DNA of 64,000 bases. It comes from Colocasia esculenta. Lineage: Eukaryota; Streptophyta; Magnoliopsida; Alismatales; Araceae. The notes beneath the pieces were generated by a model, which searched no databases, was not told the DNA's origin, and saw only the letters and a list, made by a program, of their open reading frames with translations. The position numbers and the translations under genes were made by a program. Within the stretch, counting starts at the first letter, position 1; every line of letters starts with the position of its first letter. The stretch spans positions 188,766,348 to 188,830,347 of the forward strand of contig CM024753.1 in the NCBI GenBank assembly GCA_014218235.1, in the 5' to 3' direction. Shown piece by piece: positions 37,393-49,347 of this stretch.

Positions 37393-39662
37393 TAGGTCGA
37401 GGGCCCTCTTCGGCCCTTGGCCCGTCACAGCAGGCACTCTGGTCACGACATGGTCGCGCCAGGGGAGCCCGTCATGATAGTCTTCGGAACGCAGCGCACC
37501 TGGCCGTCGTGACATGGTCACGACGGGGGTGGGCATCGCCTTCTTGTCGCAGCGTCTGGTGGCGTCGTGACTGCTTTTTTGACAAACTTGACCGCTGTCC
37601 TATCTGTCAGAATGGCCTTGTCGGGTGTCAGGTCCGTACAACGTTGACGCGACCTGGTTAGCCGTCGCATTCTTATTTCCCAGTCTTCGAGGTTTGACCA
37701 CTTTTGGTCTCGCACCGTGGGTAGCCTTCGCGACATGCTCGTTGTTGCGCCAGGCCGACCCATCGCGTCTTGGGGCCTATCGGTTTAAAACCGAGGGTGG
37801 CGCCCCGTTTCCCCCTCTCTCCCGTTCCTTCTTTTTCTTCTTCCTTCTTCTTCCTCCTCCAAGCTCTCTCTTCTCCGTTGGTTCTTGGCGTGCTTGAGGT
37901 GCTCATGGTGGGAGGTGATGCCCCCTTCATGTAGGCAGCGTGATCGTGGAGCTTGGAACGAGGAGGAGGTGGCCATTCCGACGTGAAGGCCCCAACGGGT
38001 CGGCTCTACTCTTGGAGGTAGGGACCCTTGACTCCTCTTACCCTAGCATGCTCCCTTCCCCCTTGAGATTGTGATTTATCATGGTTTGGGGTTGTGGGGG
38101 TGTGAGAATCATGCTCGTGTGAGTGAGGATTCCATCGAGCGTAGATTCATTGTAATACATGTTTTGTGGGGTTTGAGGGTGGTTTGTATGGTTTATGAGC
38201 TTTCTTTTATGTTTCCCATGCTCCCCTCTCCCGTGTGGATGTGATTGTACCGGATTTGGGGTGGTCTCCGGGAGGATCATCCCAGAACCCCTCTCGGTTG
38301 AGAACATGGCCTGTATAAAGGTCACCATGATGTCGCGACCGGCAAGGCCTCTGCGACATCATTGCGATGCTCTTGACCGCGATAGTGTTGCGATAGCCCT
38401 GGGCATCGCGACAAGGTCGTGACAGCCCAACGCGTCGTGACTACAGTAGAGACAGGTAAGGTCTTGCAGAGTTCCATTTTCTATGGAGTCCTCGTCGTTT
38501 CCGCTTCTTACTGTACCCGTGGCACCAGTGCTAGTTCCCTAGTACGGTCCTACACTAGTCGTTCGCCCGGTGCTCAGCACCTGAGGGCTTGTCCCGTGAG
38601 AGAGGTTGTTACCGTTGCCTGGGACCCCCATCCTCGTGCGCCTTAGAGGGAGCGTTTTGGACGACGAGCATACTCGAGTCACGGGCTCTGGAGTTGAGGG
38701 GAAAACGATGGATATGATAGCGGCATCGAGTCATTTGCAGAGCTTTCTTGGTTGGTCTGGGACACCGAGGATGGCCGGAGTTCTACCTGGTGCAGACCAG
38801 TCAGTCCTTCTTCTCACTGCCTTGCTCTTTGCGGCCCCAGAACTGCCTAGAGAGGCCAAGCGTGGGACCGTAGTCCGACCATACTACGGCGGTTACTGTT
38901 GTGTACATTGTGCTCCTGCCCCCACTCTGACGAGATGTGGAGGTTTGGACCTGGGTCGAGGATAAGACGTCAGTGGACGCACCTGACCAGTTGACTAGTG
39001 GTAGTGTTTTCTGTAGCTAGTGTCTCTTGTCCAGGGGGGGTTCTCCCTATCTGCGTAGCCAACTGTATGGTGGTTACGTCGTGTAGGTTCTACGGAGTTT
39101 CCGACCGTGGTGTTCTCCGTATTGTTGCTAGATAGTAGCTTTACTTCTGCACTTTCCTTTGTAGGGTAGAAGATATAACTACTGTTATTTAATCATTTAT
39201 ATATATTCTTCTGCCTGTTAGAGCCAGTAGGAGATTGGTAGTCCCTATTGAGCTTCTGTTGTGAAGCTCATCCCTTCCTTTTCCAGGTGAGACTTCTCAG
39301 CAGCGGCAGGGTGCGCACTGAGCGGAGGAGACGGGGCGGTAGTTGTCGTCCTCGCAGCTAGCACTGGTTCCCCCTCTCAGTTGTACATCACCCTCGGGGT
39401 ATGCCCCTAAGGGACTTGTTCTTCCCCTATCTTTACTTGTACTAGTGTGTGTGTTGGGACTATACCTAGAGCGATACACAGTGGTCTCGCTCTTCTTTCT
39501 GCTTCCGCGTGTGTGCTCCTAGTTAGCAGTTGATGTTTATTTCCTTTACATATTTTGTTAGACTTGTGTTATAGCCATTCTGGGTCCCCGGATCCGTGGG
39601 CGGCGACTGCGAAAATCGGGTCCTCGGGGTGGGCCGAGGGTCGGGTTCTCGGGGTCGTTACA
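37393..39662 (+). repeat. Element A 5' LTR (~2.27 kb)
   Basis: Aligns along its length with the 3' LTR from 44705 and ends ...CGGGGTCGTTACA beside a PBS. The first ~9 bases no longer match the TGTAAAACC start. It contains a TTTAAAA promoter-like site near 37784, a CT-rich leader and clusters of GTCGCGAC/GGTCGTGAC palindromic motifs. Small frames inside it are not genes. Confidence 0.82.
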
Positions 39663-39664
39663 GT

Positions 39665-39676
39665 TGGTATCAGAGC
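39665..39676 (+). promoter_or_regulatory. Element A primer-binding site
   Basis: TGGTATCAGAGC two bases after the LTR, matching initiator tRNA-Met. Confidence 0.9.
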
Positions 39677-39799
39677 GAGAGTCTGACAGGACTTGTAGTG
39701 GATTTAAACTGCAACAGAAAGTCCCAAAAGTAGTACAAGTACACTGCTAGCCGCCTGAGTTGGTATCGTTAACCTTGTTGGTTGTGTGCCGTGCAGGAT

Positions 39800-41280
39800 A
39801 TGGCTCCGCGCAGGTGTAGGCAGGCCAGAGAGCTGATAGAGTAGAAGGATGAGTCGGATATGCCCGCGCAGGGGTAGGTCTAGGAGGAGGTGTCAGCAGA
39901 GGAGTCTGTGGCACAGCCTTAGGGAGCAGCGGCAGCAGCAGCAGGAGGAGGGCAGCAGCAGCAGGAGTACCAGCCCCCGCCACAGCAGTATGCAGATTGG
40001 TTCCCTCTGGCTGAGTAGTTCTTCAGGACCCTGTACTAGGGAGCGTGGCAGTCTGAGCAGGCGGCAGTGGAAGGTCAACCTCCAATACCTCCCCTAGCAG
40101 TACCGGAGCAGTAGACAGATCCAAAGGTAGAGCAGCCAGTAATTCAGCAAGTGTCAGGTACTGGGAGTACCCGGGCTGGTCGGAGGAGGATGACAGTCAC
40201 TGAGGACAGGACCGCCCTCTTAGAGAGGTTCTTGCATCTCGGACCGCCGATGGTCTTCAGTGAGTATGATCCATACAAGGTAGAGAGTTGGACGCACGAG
40301 TTGGAGCGCACGTTATGGAGTGCGCCGAGGAGGACTAGGTCAGATTGGCAGTGTATCAACTCAAGGGGTCAGATCACTTGGCAGAGATTTTTGGAGGTCT
40401 TTCACGATGAGTACTTCCCCGACTATGCTCGACGTGAGAGGCGAGATCAGTTTCACGAGTTGGTGCAGGGCGATCTCATAGTTACTCAGTACCACCAGAG
40501 GTTCGTCCAGTTGTTGAGGCATGTTCCTCATGTTGCCAATAGTGAACAGGCTTGTGCAGAGAGGTTCATTGCAGGACTGAGGCTAGATTTGAGGTGGGAC
40601 ATGACTGCTCATATGTGTGACACTTTGGGAGAGGCCGTGGCTAAGGCCACCGCCTTGGAGAGAGAGACCTAGCAGCCCCAGCAGCAGTAGCAACAACAAC
40701 AGTAGGGAGGAGTTTCTTTGAGGTCCTCACCATACCAACATCCCGTAGGTAGCCGTGGTAGTGCGACTTCTTCTTCTTCGGGCTCAGGCAGTTCCTGTTT
40801 GCGCTCGAAGTTCAAGCAGATGACCACTCGTGGAGGTGGTCGGGGCAAGCAGCAGAAGTGCCAGTCAAGGTTTGCAGAGCAGTCACTCCAGCAGGGAGCT
40901 GATCAGGGCAGGCAGGAGGCAGTCTGTTACACTTGTGGTTTGTTGGGCCACTTCAAGAGGGATTGCCCGATGGGGCAAGTCAGCAGCCGCAGCAGCCAGT
41001 GCAGTACACACAGCAGCTACCGTAGTACCAGTTCCCTCCTCAGCAGTAGGCACCCCATCAGCAGCAGTAGGAGTAGTATCATTTGCAACCTCAGTAGTTT
41101 TAGCAGCATTAGTAGCCTCAGCAATTCTAGCCGTACCAACGACAACAGTAGTTTCCCCAGCACCAGCAGCCGCCGCAGCAGCAGCAGCCCCAGCAGGCGC
41201 CGCACCTTGGGTGTGGACATGGTCTTGTGATGGTTCTTACCAGGGAGCAGGCCAAGGCGTAGAACCTGGTTATAGGTAGC
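39800..41280 (+). pseudogene. gag: Element A gag (degenerate)
   Basis: The ATG at 39800 (MAPRRCRQARELIE) begins a frame interrupted repeatedly by TAG, and by no other stop, up to about 40695. The capsid region includes ALLERFLHLGPPMVF, FLEVFHDEYFPDYARRERRDQF and ERFIAGLRLDLRWDM (to about 40600). A segment present in copy D (around EWWRVQRQTHF) is deleted. The zinc knuckle CYTCGLLGHFKRDC is at 40926-40967. A one-base deletion near 40981, compared with D, moves the frame to that of the protease. The Gln-rich tail then holds about ten TAGs in ~60 codons. No intron-like gap is present, unlike B and C. Confidence 0.87.
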
Positions 41281-42537
41281 TTGCCTATCCTTGGTAGAGC
41301 TGCTCGTGTTTTGGTTGATCCCGGTGCTTCCCTTTGTTTTGCTTCTGAGGAGTTTTACGAGTCTCTGGTTCGTCACACCCCTAAGAGGCAATGTGATGTG
41401 ATGGTCGATCTCCCGTCCGGTGATTACATGTGCTCTTTCAGTTACCTAGAGGGTGTCATAGTTGAGGTCTAGGGACACCAGTTGCCAGCCAGGTTGTACG
41501 CATTGTAGCTTTGTGACTTTGACGTCATCTTGGGCATGGACTAGTTGGAGGCTCACTCAGCTGTGGTGGATTGTCAGCGGAAGACCGTTCGGTTTGAGAT
41601 ACCCAGAGCACCTGTTCTCTGCTTCCGAGGTATCTGGTCTACCCGTCGACCTTTTATTTCCTTCTATAGAGCTCGTCGTCTGATCCGCGATGGTTGCGTA
41701 GCATATCTTGCTTCTGTTTGTTCTTTTGAGCCTAGCAGGTCATCGGTTTTTGATGTGCTTGTTGTTTGTGAGTTCTCTGATGTTTTTCTGGAGAATCTAC
41801 CTGGATTATTTCCTGAGCGGGAGGTAGAGATCTCCATTGAGCTTTTGCCTGGTACGATTCCTTTGTCTAAGGCACCTTACCAGATGGCTCCGACTGAGTT
41901 GCACGAGCTGAAGCACCAGTTGCAGGAGTTGCTTGAGTTGAGTTTCATCCGTCCGAGTCGTTCGCTGTGGGGAGCGCCAGCATTGTTCCTGAGGAAGAAG
42001 GATGGCAGCTTGAGGTTGTACATTGATTATAGGCAGCTGAACCAGATAATAGTGAAGAACAAGTATCCGTTGCTGAGGATCGATGACTTGTTTGATCAGT
42101 TGCAGTAAGCCAGGGTGTTCTCGAAGATTGACTTGAGGTCAGGCTACTACTAGTTGAGGATCAAGGAGTCAGATATTGGCATGACAGCTGTCCATTCAAG
42201 GTACGGTCACTTTGAGTTCGTCGTGATGCCGTTTGGGTTCACGAACGCACCCGCAGCTTTTATTGATTTGATGCATATGGTGTTTAGTGAGTACCTAGAT
42301 AGGTTTGTGGTCATCTTTGTAGATGACATTTTGGTCTACTTGGCTTCTGAGGAGGAGCACGAGGAGCATCTGAGGATCATGCTAGAGACGTTGCAAAGTC
42401 ACCAACTTTATGCCAAGTTCGACAAGTACGAATTTTGGCTGAGGGAGGTGCACTTTCTCGGGCATGTGATCTCCAGTTCTGGTGTGGCAGTGGACCCTAC
42501 CAAGGTTGAGACAGTGTTGTCTTGGGAGCAGCCCACT
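41281..42537 (+). pseudogene. pol: Element A protease and reverse transcriptase
   Basis: Protease region VLVDPGASLCFAS (about 41308-41346) has Pro where DSG/DTG normally has Ser/Thr, so it is probably inactive. TAGs follow near 41470, 41505 and 41543. RT runs from about 41820 with ALFLRKKDGSLRLYIDYRQLNQ, IDDLFDQLQ (then TAG), VFSKIDLRSGYY (then TAG), VMPFGFTNAPAAF and the catalytic box FVDDILVY at about 42317-42340. The frame is lost near 42535. Confidence 0.88.
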
Positions 42538-44117
42538 CAGAGGTTCACAGCTTTCTAGATTTGGCGGGCTACTATCGGAGGTTCATCCAGGATTTTTCCA
42601 GGATTGCAGAGCCGTTGACCAGATTAACCAGACTTGAGGCCAGATTTGTTTGGACTGAGGACTACAAGCAGAGTTTCCAGGAGTTGAAGATGAGGTTGAC
42701 TTCAACACCAGTGTTGGTCTTTCCGTCAGGTAGCGGAGGTTTTGTGGTCTACACCGATGCTTCGAGGATAGGTTTGGATGCAGTGCTGATGCAGCATGGT
42801 GGGGTCGTCGCCTATGCTTCTCGACAGTTGAAGAAGTATGAGGAGAAGTACCCTACCCATGACTTAGAGTTGGCAGCAATGGTGTTCGCTCTAAAGTTGT
42901 GGAGGCACTATTTGTACGGTGAGGCATTCAGGATCTTCACCGACCATCAGAGTTTACAGTACATTTTCACTCAGAAGGATTTGAACTTGAGGCAGTGCAG
43001 ATGGATAGAGTACTTGAAGGATAACGACCTTACCCTCTCCTATCACCCAGGAAGGGCTAACGTCGTGGCAGATACTTTGAGCAGGCATGTTTGCTTGAGT
43101 TCGTTGATGGTTAGAGAGTGGAGGTTGTTTGAGGATCTATCCCAGGGAGTTTTCTACCCTTCGAGGTGCAGAGACCATGCAGTGATGACCAATTTTTCAG
43201 TTCGTCCGTCAGTGTACCGTCAGGTGTTTGAGGCACAACAGGCAGACTCAGAGTTGGCAGATATTTTGCAGATGCCAGATGTTGAGCTGGACGAGGACAG
43301 TGAGGTCAGATTCAGAGGCAGATTGTACAACCCCAATGATGTGCACCAGGCGCTGTTGTTAGAGGCACACTGGTCGAGGTATGCTGTTCATCCTGGTTCC
43401 ACTAAGATGTACCACAACCTGAGGAGGTTCTTCTGGTGGCCAGGGATGAAGAGGGGCGTGGCAAAGTTTGTCGCTCGGTGCCTTACCTGTCAACAAGTGA
43501 AGGCTGAGCATCAGCGCCCGGGTGGTGAGCTGCAGTCGTTACCCATTCCCGAGTGGAAGTGGGACGACATCACCATAGACTTTGTGGTTGGTTTGCCCCG
43601 TACTCCATAAGGTCATGATGGCATTTGGGTGATTGTGGATCGATTGACCAAGTCAACGCATTTTTTTCCAGTCAGGATGTCGTGGTCAGTAGACAGGCTT
43701 GCCAGACTATACGTGGACCGAGTTGTTTCGTTGCACGGAACCCCAGTTTCTATTATCTCCGACAGAGATCCGAGGTTCACTTCAGGGTTTTGGCGCAGTT
43801 TGCAGAGAGCTCTTGGTACAGAGTTGAGGCTGAGTTCAACGTATCACCCGCAGTCAGATGGGCAGTCAGAGAGGACGATTCAAACTTTGGAGGATATGCT
43901 GAGAGCGTGCTGATTGGACTGGAGTGGCACATGGGAGTCGCACCTTCCGATGGTAGAGTTTGCATATAACAATAGTTATCACTCGAGCATTGGAATGGCG
44001 CCATACGAGGCTTTGTATGGTCGGTCATGCAGGACACCACTTCACTGGTTCGAGGTCAGTAAGAGGCAACTTTTGGGACAAGAGATGTGCAGTAGTGTGC
44101 AGACACAGTCAATTTAG
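42522..44117 (+). pseudogene. pol: Element A RNase H and integrase
   Basis: Resumes as LAGYYRRFIQDFSRIAEPLTR. RNase H has YTDASRIGLDAVLMQHGG (about 42750) and HDLELAAMVFALKLWRHYLYG. The integrase HHCC finger (HWSRYAVHPGS ... CLTC) lies at about 43365-43490. Its core has D (TIDFVVGLP), D (SDRDPRF) and E (HPQSDGQSERTIQ) between about 43565 and 43885. In-frame breaks: TAA at 43608-43610, TGA at 43911-43913, TAG at 44115. VEFAYNNSYHSSIGMAPYEALYG follows the core. Apart from these stops the domain is well preserved. Confidence 0.9.
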
Positions 44118-44614
44118 TCAGGCAGAGACTTCAGGCAGCACAGAGTAGGCAGAAGAGCTATGCAGATGTCCGTAGGAGGCTGTTGCAGTTTAGCGTAGGT
44201 GACCTTGTGTTTTTGCGGGTTTCCCCGACCAAGGGTGTTATGAGATTTGGCAGGAAGGGAAAACCTAGTCCTAGGTATATTGGGACTTTCCCTATCACAG
44301 AGAGGATCAGTGAGGTTGCGTACATGTTGAGTCTTCCGGCAGAGTTGGCAGGCGTGCACAGTGTTTTCCACGTTTCACAGCTCAGGAGGTACGTTGCAGA
44401 TCCGTCGCATGTGTTGGACTACTCACAGCTCAAGGTAGCACCAGACTTGTCAGTGCTAGAGTACCCGGTCAGAGTTGTGGACCGTAGAGTGCAGGAGTTG
44501 CACAGGAAGTAGATTCCGCTGGTCGAGGTTGTCTGGGAGAACCGTGTTGGTGGCAAGGCCACGTGGGAGCGTGAGGATGAGATGAGAGAGCAGTTCCCGT
44601 ATTTGTTTGATTGA
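44118..44614 (+). pseudogene. pol: Element A pol C-terminus, chromodomain-like
   Basis: After a frame change near 44118 it gives FSVGDLVFLRVSPTKGVMRFG, SPRYIGTFPITERI and VFHVSQLRRYVADPSHV. The tail VLEYPVRVVDRRVQELHRK is followed by a TAG (44510-44512) and then IPLVEVVWENRVGGKATWERED, ending at a TGA (44612-44614). The tail matches the chromodomain-related end of Tekay/Del integrases. Confidence 0.85.
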
Positions 44615-44690
44615 CCAGTACGTTGTTTTCCCTTTTGCGTTGCTTCCTATTGAAACTGAGTTTCTCTTTAATTTTGATGACGAAATTTCT

Positions 44691-44704
44691 TAAGGAGGGT
44701 GGGA
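44691..44704 (+). promoter_or_regulatory. Element A polypurine tract
   Basis: TTAAGGAGGGTGGGA immediately before the TGTAAAACC LTR start. Confidence 0.78.
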
Positions 44705-46052
44705 TGTAAAACCGGCCCTCTTGGGCCCTTGGCCCTGTCCTCAAGGTCGCGGCAGGCACCCTGGTCGCAACATGGTCGCGCCAGGGGAGACTGTCGTGAC
44801 AGTCTTCAGGACGCAATGCACCTGGCCGTCCCGACATGGTCGGGACGGGGGTGGGCGTCGCGTTCTTGTCACGGCGTCTGGTGGCGTCGTGACTACTTTT
44901 CTGATAGACTTGATTGCTGTCCTGTCTGTTAGAACGGCCTTGTCAGGTGTCAGGTGCGTACAACATTGACGCGACCTGGTCAACCATCGCGTTCTTGTTT
45001 CCCAATCCTTGAGGTTTGACTACTTTTGGTGTCGCTCTGTGGGTGGCCGTCGCGACATGGTCGCGACGCCTAGGGGCGTCACGACATGCTCGTTGTCACG
45101 CCGAGCCGACCCATCTCATCTTGGGGCTCATCATTTTAAAACCGAGGGTGGCTCCCCATTTCCCCCTCTCTCCCTTTCCTTCTTCTTCTTCTTCCTCCTT
45201 CGAGCTATCTCTTCTCCGGCGGTTCTTGGCGTGCTTAAGGTGCTCGTGGTGGGAGGTGACGCCCCATTTGTGCAGGCGACATGATCGTGGAGCTTGGAGC
45301 GAGGAGGAGGTGGCCATTCCAACGTGAAGGCCCCAACGGGTCGACTGTACACTTGGAGGTAGGGACCCTTGACTCCTCTTGCCCTAGCATGCTCCATTCC
45401 CCCTTGAGATTGTGATTTCTCGTGGTTTGGGGTTGTGGGGGTGTGAGAATCATGCTCATGTGAGTGAGGATTCCATCGAGCGTAGATTCGTTGTAATCCA
45501 TGTTTTGTGGGGTTTGAGGGTGGTTTATATGGTTTATGAGCTTTCTTTTATGTTTCCCATGCTCTCCTCCCCCATGTGGATGTGATTGTACCGGATTTGG
45601 GGTGGTCTCTAGGAGGATCGTCCCGAAACCCCTCTCGGCTAAGAATGCGACATGTATAGAGGTCGTGATGATGTCGCGACCGGCAAGGCCGCCGTGACAT
45701 CATCGCGACGCTCTTGAGTGTCGCGACATGGTCGCGATGGCTTGGGCCACCGTGACAGTGTCGCGACAGCCCTAGGCATCACGACAAGGTCGCGACGGCC
45801 CGATGCGTCGCGACTACAGCAGAGACATGTAAGGTCTTGCGGAGTTCCATTTTCTATGGAGTCTTCACCGTTTCCGCTTCTTACTGTACCCGTTACACCA
45901 GTTCTAGTTCCCTAGTACGGTCCTACACTAGTCGTTCACCCGGTGCTCGGCACCTGAGGGCTTGTCCCGTGAGAGAGGTTGTTACCGTTGCCTGGGACCC
46001 CCATCCTCGTACACCTTAGAGGGAGCATTCGGGGCGAGGATAAGACATCAGT
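44705..46052 (+). repeat. Element A 3' LTR, front part (split by C)
   Basis: Starts TGTAAAACCGGCCC and matches the 5' LTR to about 46030 (GCCTGGGACCCCCATCCTCGT...). It then jumps ~300 bp relative to the 5' LTR and is cut by element C at 46052. The last five bases, TCAGT, are C's duplication. It continues at 60609 and doubles as the LTR of copy D. TCGCGAC/GTCGTGAC palindromes are dense at 45660-45830. Confidence 0.85.
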
Positions 46053-49000
46053 TGTGACGGCCCTCATTATACCGGTACGGTTATACCAACCCACGTCGGT
46101 ATAGCAAGCGTCGTCACAGTGGGACATTTACCCAAACAATACAAACAGCTGAGATACACGCGAATATACGACAGAGTAGCGGAAGTAAAAGACAACTGTC
46201 TTCATTCATTCATCATCCACATTTAACTACATGAAATTGCAATAACATTAAAGAACTTAAAAGTTCACATAATTAAATTGCTGAAAATTAAGTACACAAT
46301 GTCCACACTTATACAATTTCCTCATGATTTCTAGTACAATGTCACTTTTACATACTATGAAAACACAAAAGGGGTACACTGCTCCAACAATCTAAACTCC
46401 GTGCTCGGAGTCCGTCTCTACTGTCTCCTCCACGAGAGTCTCGTCACCGTCTATACCTGTACGCCGAAGCAAGAAGTGAGTCTTAAAGACTCAGCAAGCA
46501 CACTACTCATAACATACACGTATAAGTCATAGCGGTTTCTACATGCACATTCACAAATTTCAACATATGGCATGCTAGTCATTTGAAAGTTCTACAATTT
46601 AATACATGGATCATGCTTTCAGATTTCTAAGAATAACACTTACCTATCACATTCTCTCTATTCAATTTACTCGTGAAATTTTGCCTTTAAAGAGCCAAGA
46701 CATAAGAGCTACCAACATGAACACTGTGCATATATGAAGGGAAAACACAACTAGCATGGATTTTACATGTTCTTAAGCACATACATAGACATTTTCACAT
46801 GCTTTAAGTTGCTGGTTTTACATGGTTTAATGGCTGTAAACCTACACATGAGAGCTACAATATTATTTAAAACATACTATGTGAACAACCAATCATGCTA
46901 TTTTGTACACGTGCTCATCAATTATCCCTAACATGGGTTCTACAAATTTTCGCACATATAAACATGATGATAACAATATGAAATTACTGATTTCACATGG
47001 TTTCAGATTCGTCTCACATGGATTTCAATGTCATGTTCTCACATTTTCTTTACACAAGTTTCCAATTCACATGGTTGCACTTTGCACATACACATTTCAC
47101 ATTGTTCACTTACACATTAACACATGAACACATACACATTACACATTCACATTTTAGGTGCCGTGACACATAGTCCAAACCACCAAAGAAGGACATATAC
47201 ACATCACATTACACATAGACGCCATCTAGGCATTACAATGGCGACTCTTGGACTGCGCAGACCGGGAGAACAAGTCTCCACCCTAACCAGTGGTACTTGT
47301 CCACCTCCAGGATTTCCCCCTAATGCCCTTAGGGTCACTTGCACATTGAACTTTCTCAGGGGGACTTTTCCCTGATACAGTTCCACTACCCTCTACGGAA
47401 GCAGTGTCACATTGGCACAGTTACACATTTACACATTTTACCGATTTACACATGGTTTTACACATATCACTTTTCATCCCATTCACTTTCTCACTCACAT
47501 GCATATCTCTATTTTCCTGACATGACACTACAGATTTCAGGAGTTTAACACACAGTAATTCACCAATCAGGTTGGGTTTAAACGATATCTAATCACTTTA
47601 CGTTGACATGTATAAATTTTTACATTTCTCATGGAAAAGTGCATAACTCCTTATATACTGGTCCAAATGACCTGGAAATTTAACCACATGCTATTTTCGG
47701 GTTCAAGATCATACCTTCAATTTTTCAGATTTTTCTGAGCTAAATAGAATTTACAGAAAATCAATTACCCATTTAGCATGCCATTCATAATTTAAGTTGA
47801 CATGGAGTTTAACACCATCATACATTTTTGCCACTTACTATCTGAACAGAGACTAACTATTATATGCATGATCTGAAAATACAGAATTACCCTAAATCAT
47901 ACAACCATAAATTGATCACAACAATTCTTTCTTGCATGCCTTTTTATTTACCGAACCGAAGTTAATAGCAATTTATGCAAGCATGGACAATTCATCAAAA
48001 TTTGAGTACACATATACTAATCCACTAACTTCATGATCTGACAAAACTTAGGGCACTCAGACTAGTCCTAATCATAAAACATGGATTGGCAAGATCACCA
48101 ACAAATCATGCTTGAAATTTCATGGGATAATAATCTCTAACATTCACCACCACACATCATAACTCATCCACACACCACATTTACCAGTATACATAGTGTA
48201 TAGGGTTACCATATATCCTCATCACGGAAAACCCATCGAAAATAATCATATAGGAGGGTAGAACAGTTTACTGTTCTATCTAGATGAACATGGCGGCGGT
48301 CTCTGGCCGCTAATTCAATGTCAGCGGCATAGTCGATGGACGCCAATCATGATCTCAGCGTCCAGGGACCTTGCCGTTAATGCAGGTCTGTGTAGAACAC
48401 AGACCCGAGCTCTCAAGATAGGGTGAATCTGAGGGTCTAGGACACGAGGGAAAATTCATAAAAATTGAAAAACCATCCTAGACTCATACGGGAACCTTAT
48501 GGTAGGGTCACTTGCCTTTTAGAAACACTCCTAAAGGATCAAAAGTGCTGGTGAAGCCCTCCTTGGGCAGTCCTAAGAAGTGCAGAAATATCCTCCAAGA
48601 TCTCCTTCCTCCGGGCTCCTGGATGATCTCCACAGCAAGGAAATGTCGGGGAGGCCTTCCTCGATGATCCCTCTAGCCTCTAGTTGCAGTAGAACGCCGG
48701 ACAAAGCTTTAGAAGTTCGGATTTTGGGCTGCAAGGATGGGGTTTTCCCACAGTCTGAAATGGGGTTTTTCTCCTCTTGTTTCTCTCTTGAAAAAGGGTG
48801 AAGAGAGGGTTTGGGGAGCAGATTCGGGTTGGATATATGGGAGAGACTTCTCTCCCACTCACAGGGTGATAAGATGGTTCTCAGAGCCGTTGGGGACAGC
48901 TCCCCAATGGGTGAGCTTCCTTGTTTCCGGAATTTCTGGCTCTGCAACGCATGCAGGTCAGAGAATCTGACGTCCACATCGTTAGACGCCAGGATTAGTG

Positions 49001-49302
49001 TTGGCGTCCATGGGTGGACGCTGACACCTCCTCGACGTCCTGGTATTGACGCCAATCTGGCCTTCGGTCAGAACTCTAAAACATGCAGAAAACTATGCAT
49101 GCCATGCATATATACATGCAATATGTATATGGTAGTGTATCCATACTATCACCATTCAATACATGCATTATTTACATCTAATATAAACACATGCACACGT
49201 AATTGTACTAATTAATACGTACGTAAAGATGTATATAAATACACAAGCACAAATATACACACACAAATACAATTAATGCGACGAAAATTCGAGGGCCTTA
49301 CA
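46053..49302 (-). repeat. Element C 3' LTR (3,250 bp)
   Basis: Plus-strand start TGTGACGGCCCTCATTATACC, end TTCGAGGGCCTTACA. Differs from the other LTR by scattered single bases and small indels. No gene inside; open frames here recur in both LTRs and are LTR sequence. A weak TATA-like string (CATATATCC on the minus strand) is near 48836. Confidence 0.94.
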
Positions 49303-49316
49303 CCCTCTCCCCCTTA
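49303..49316 (-). promoter_or_regulatory. Element C polypurine tract (distal copy)
   Basis: TTAAGGGGGAGAGGG-type purine run on the minus strand, next to the 3' LTR; a second copy is at 52414-52427. Confidence 0.8.
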
Positions 49317-49347
49317 AAGAAACTTCGTCCTCGAAGTTAGAACGACA

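Noticed and set aside
37068..37930. Several overlapping open frames around the F/A LTR junction
   Set aside because: They lie in LTR sequence and recur as shifted frames in the matching 3' LTR region (44699-45300), so they are GC-rich LTR artefacts.
40718..41279. Ser-rich and Ala/Val-rich proteins in the element A gag tail
   Set aside because: Off-frame readings of a CAG-rich Gln tract caused by the one-base deletion near 40981; the same occurs in D at 61809-62219.
46903..49215. Open frames in element C LTRs (also at 58195-60516)
   Set aside because: Same frames occur in both LTRs and partly in the internal LTR fragment; no protein family and no conservation beyond DNA identity.
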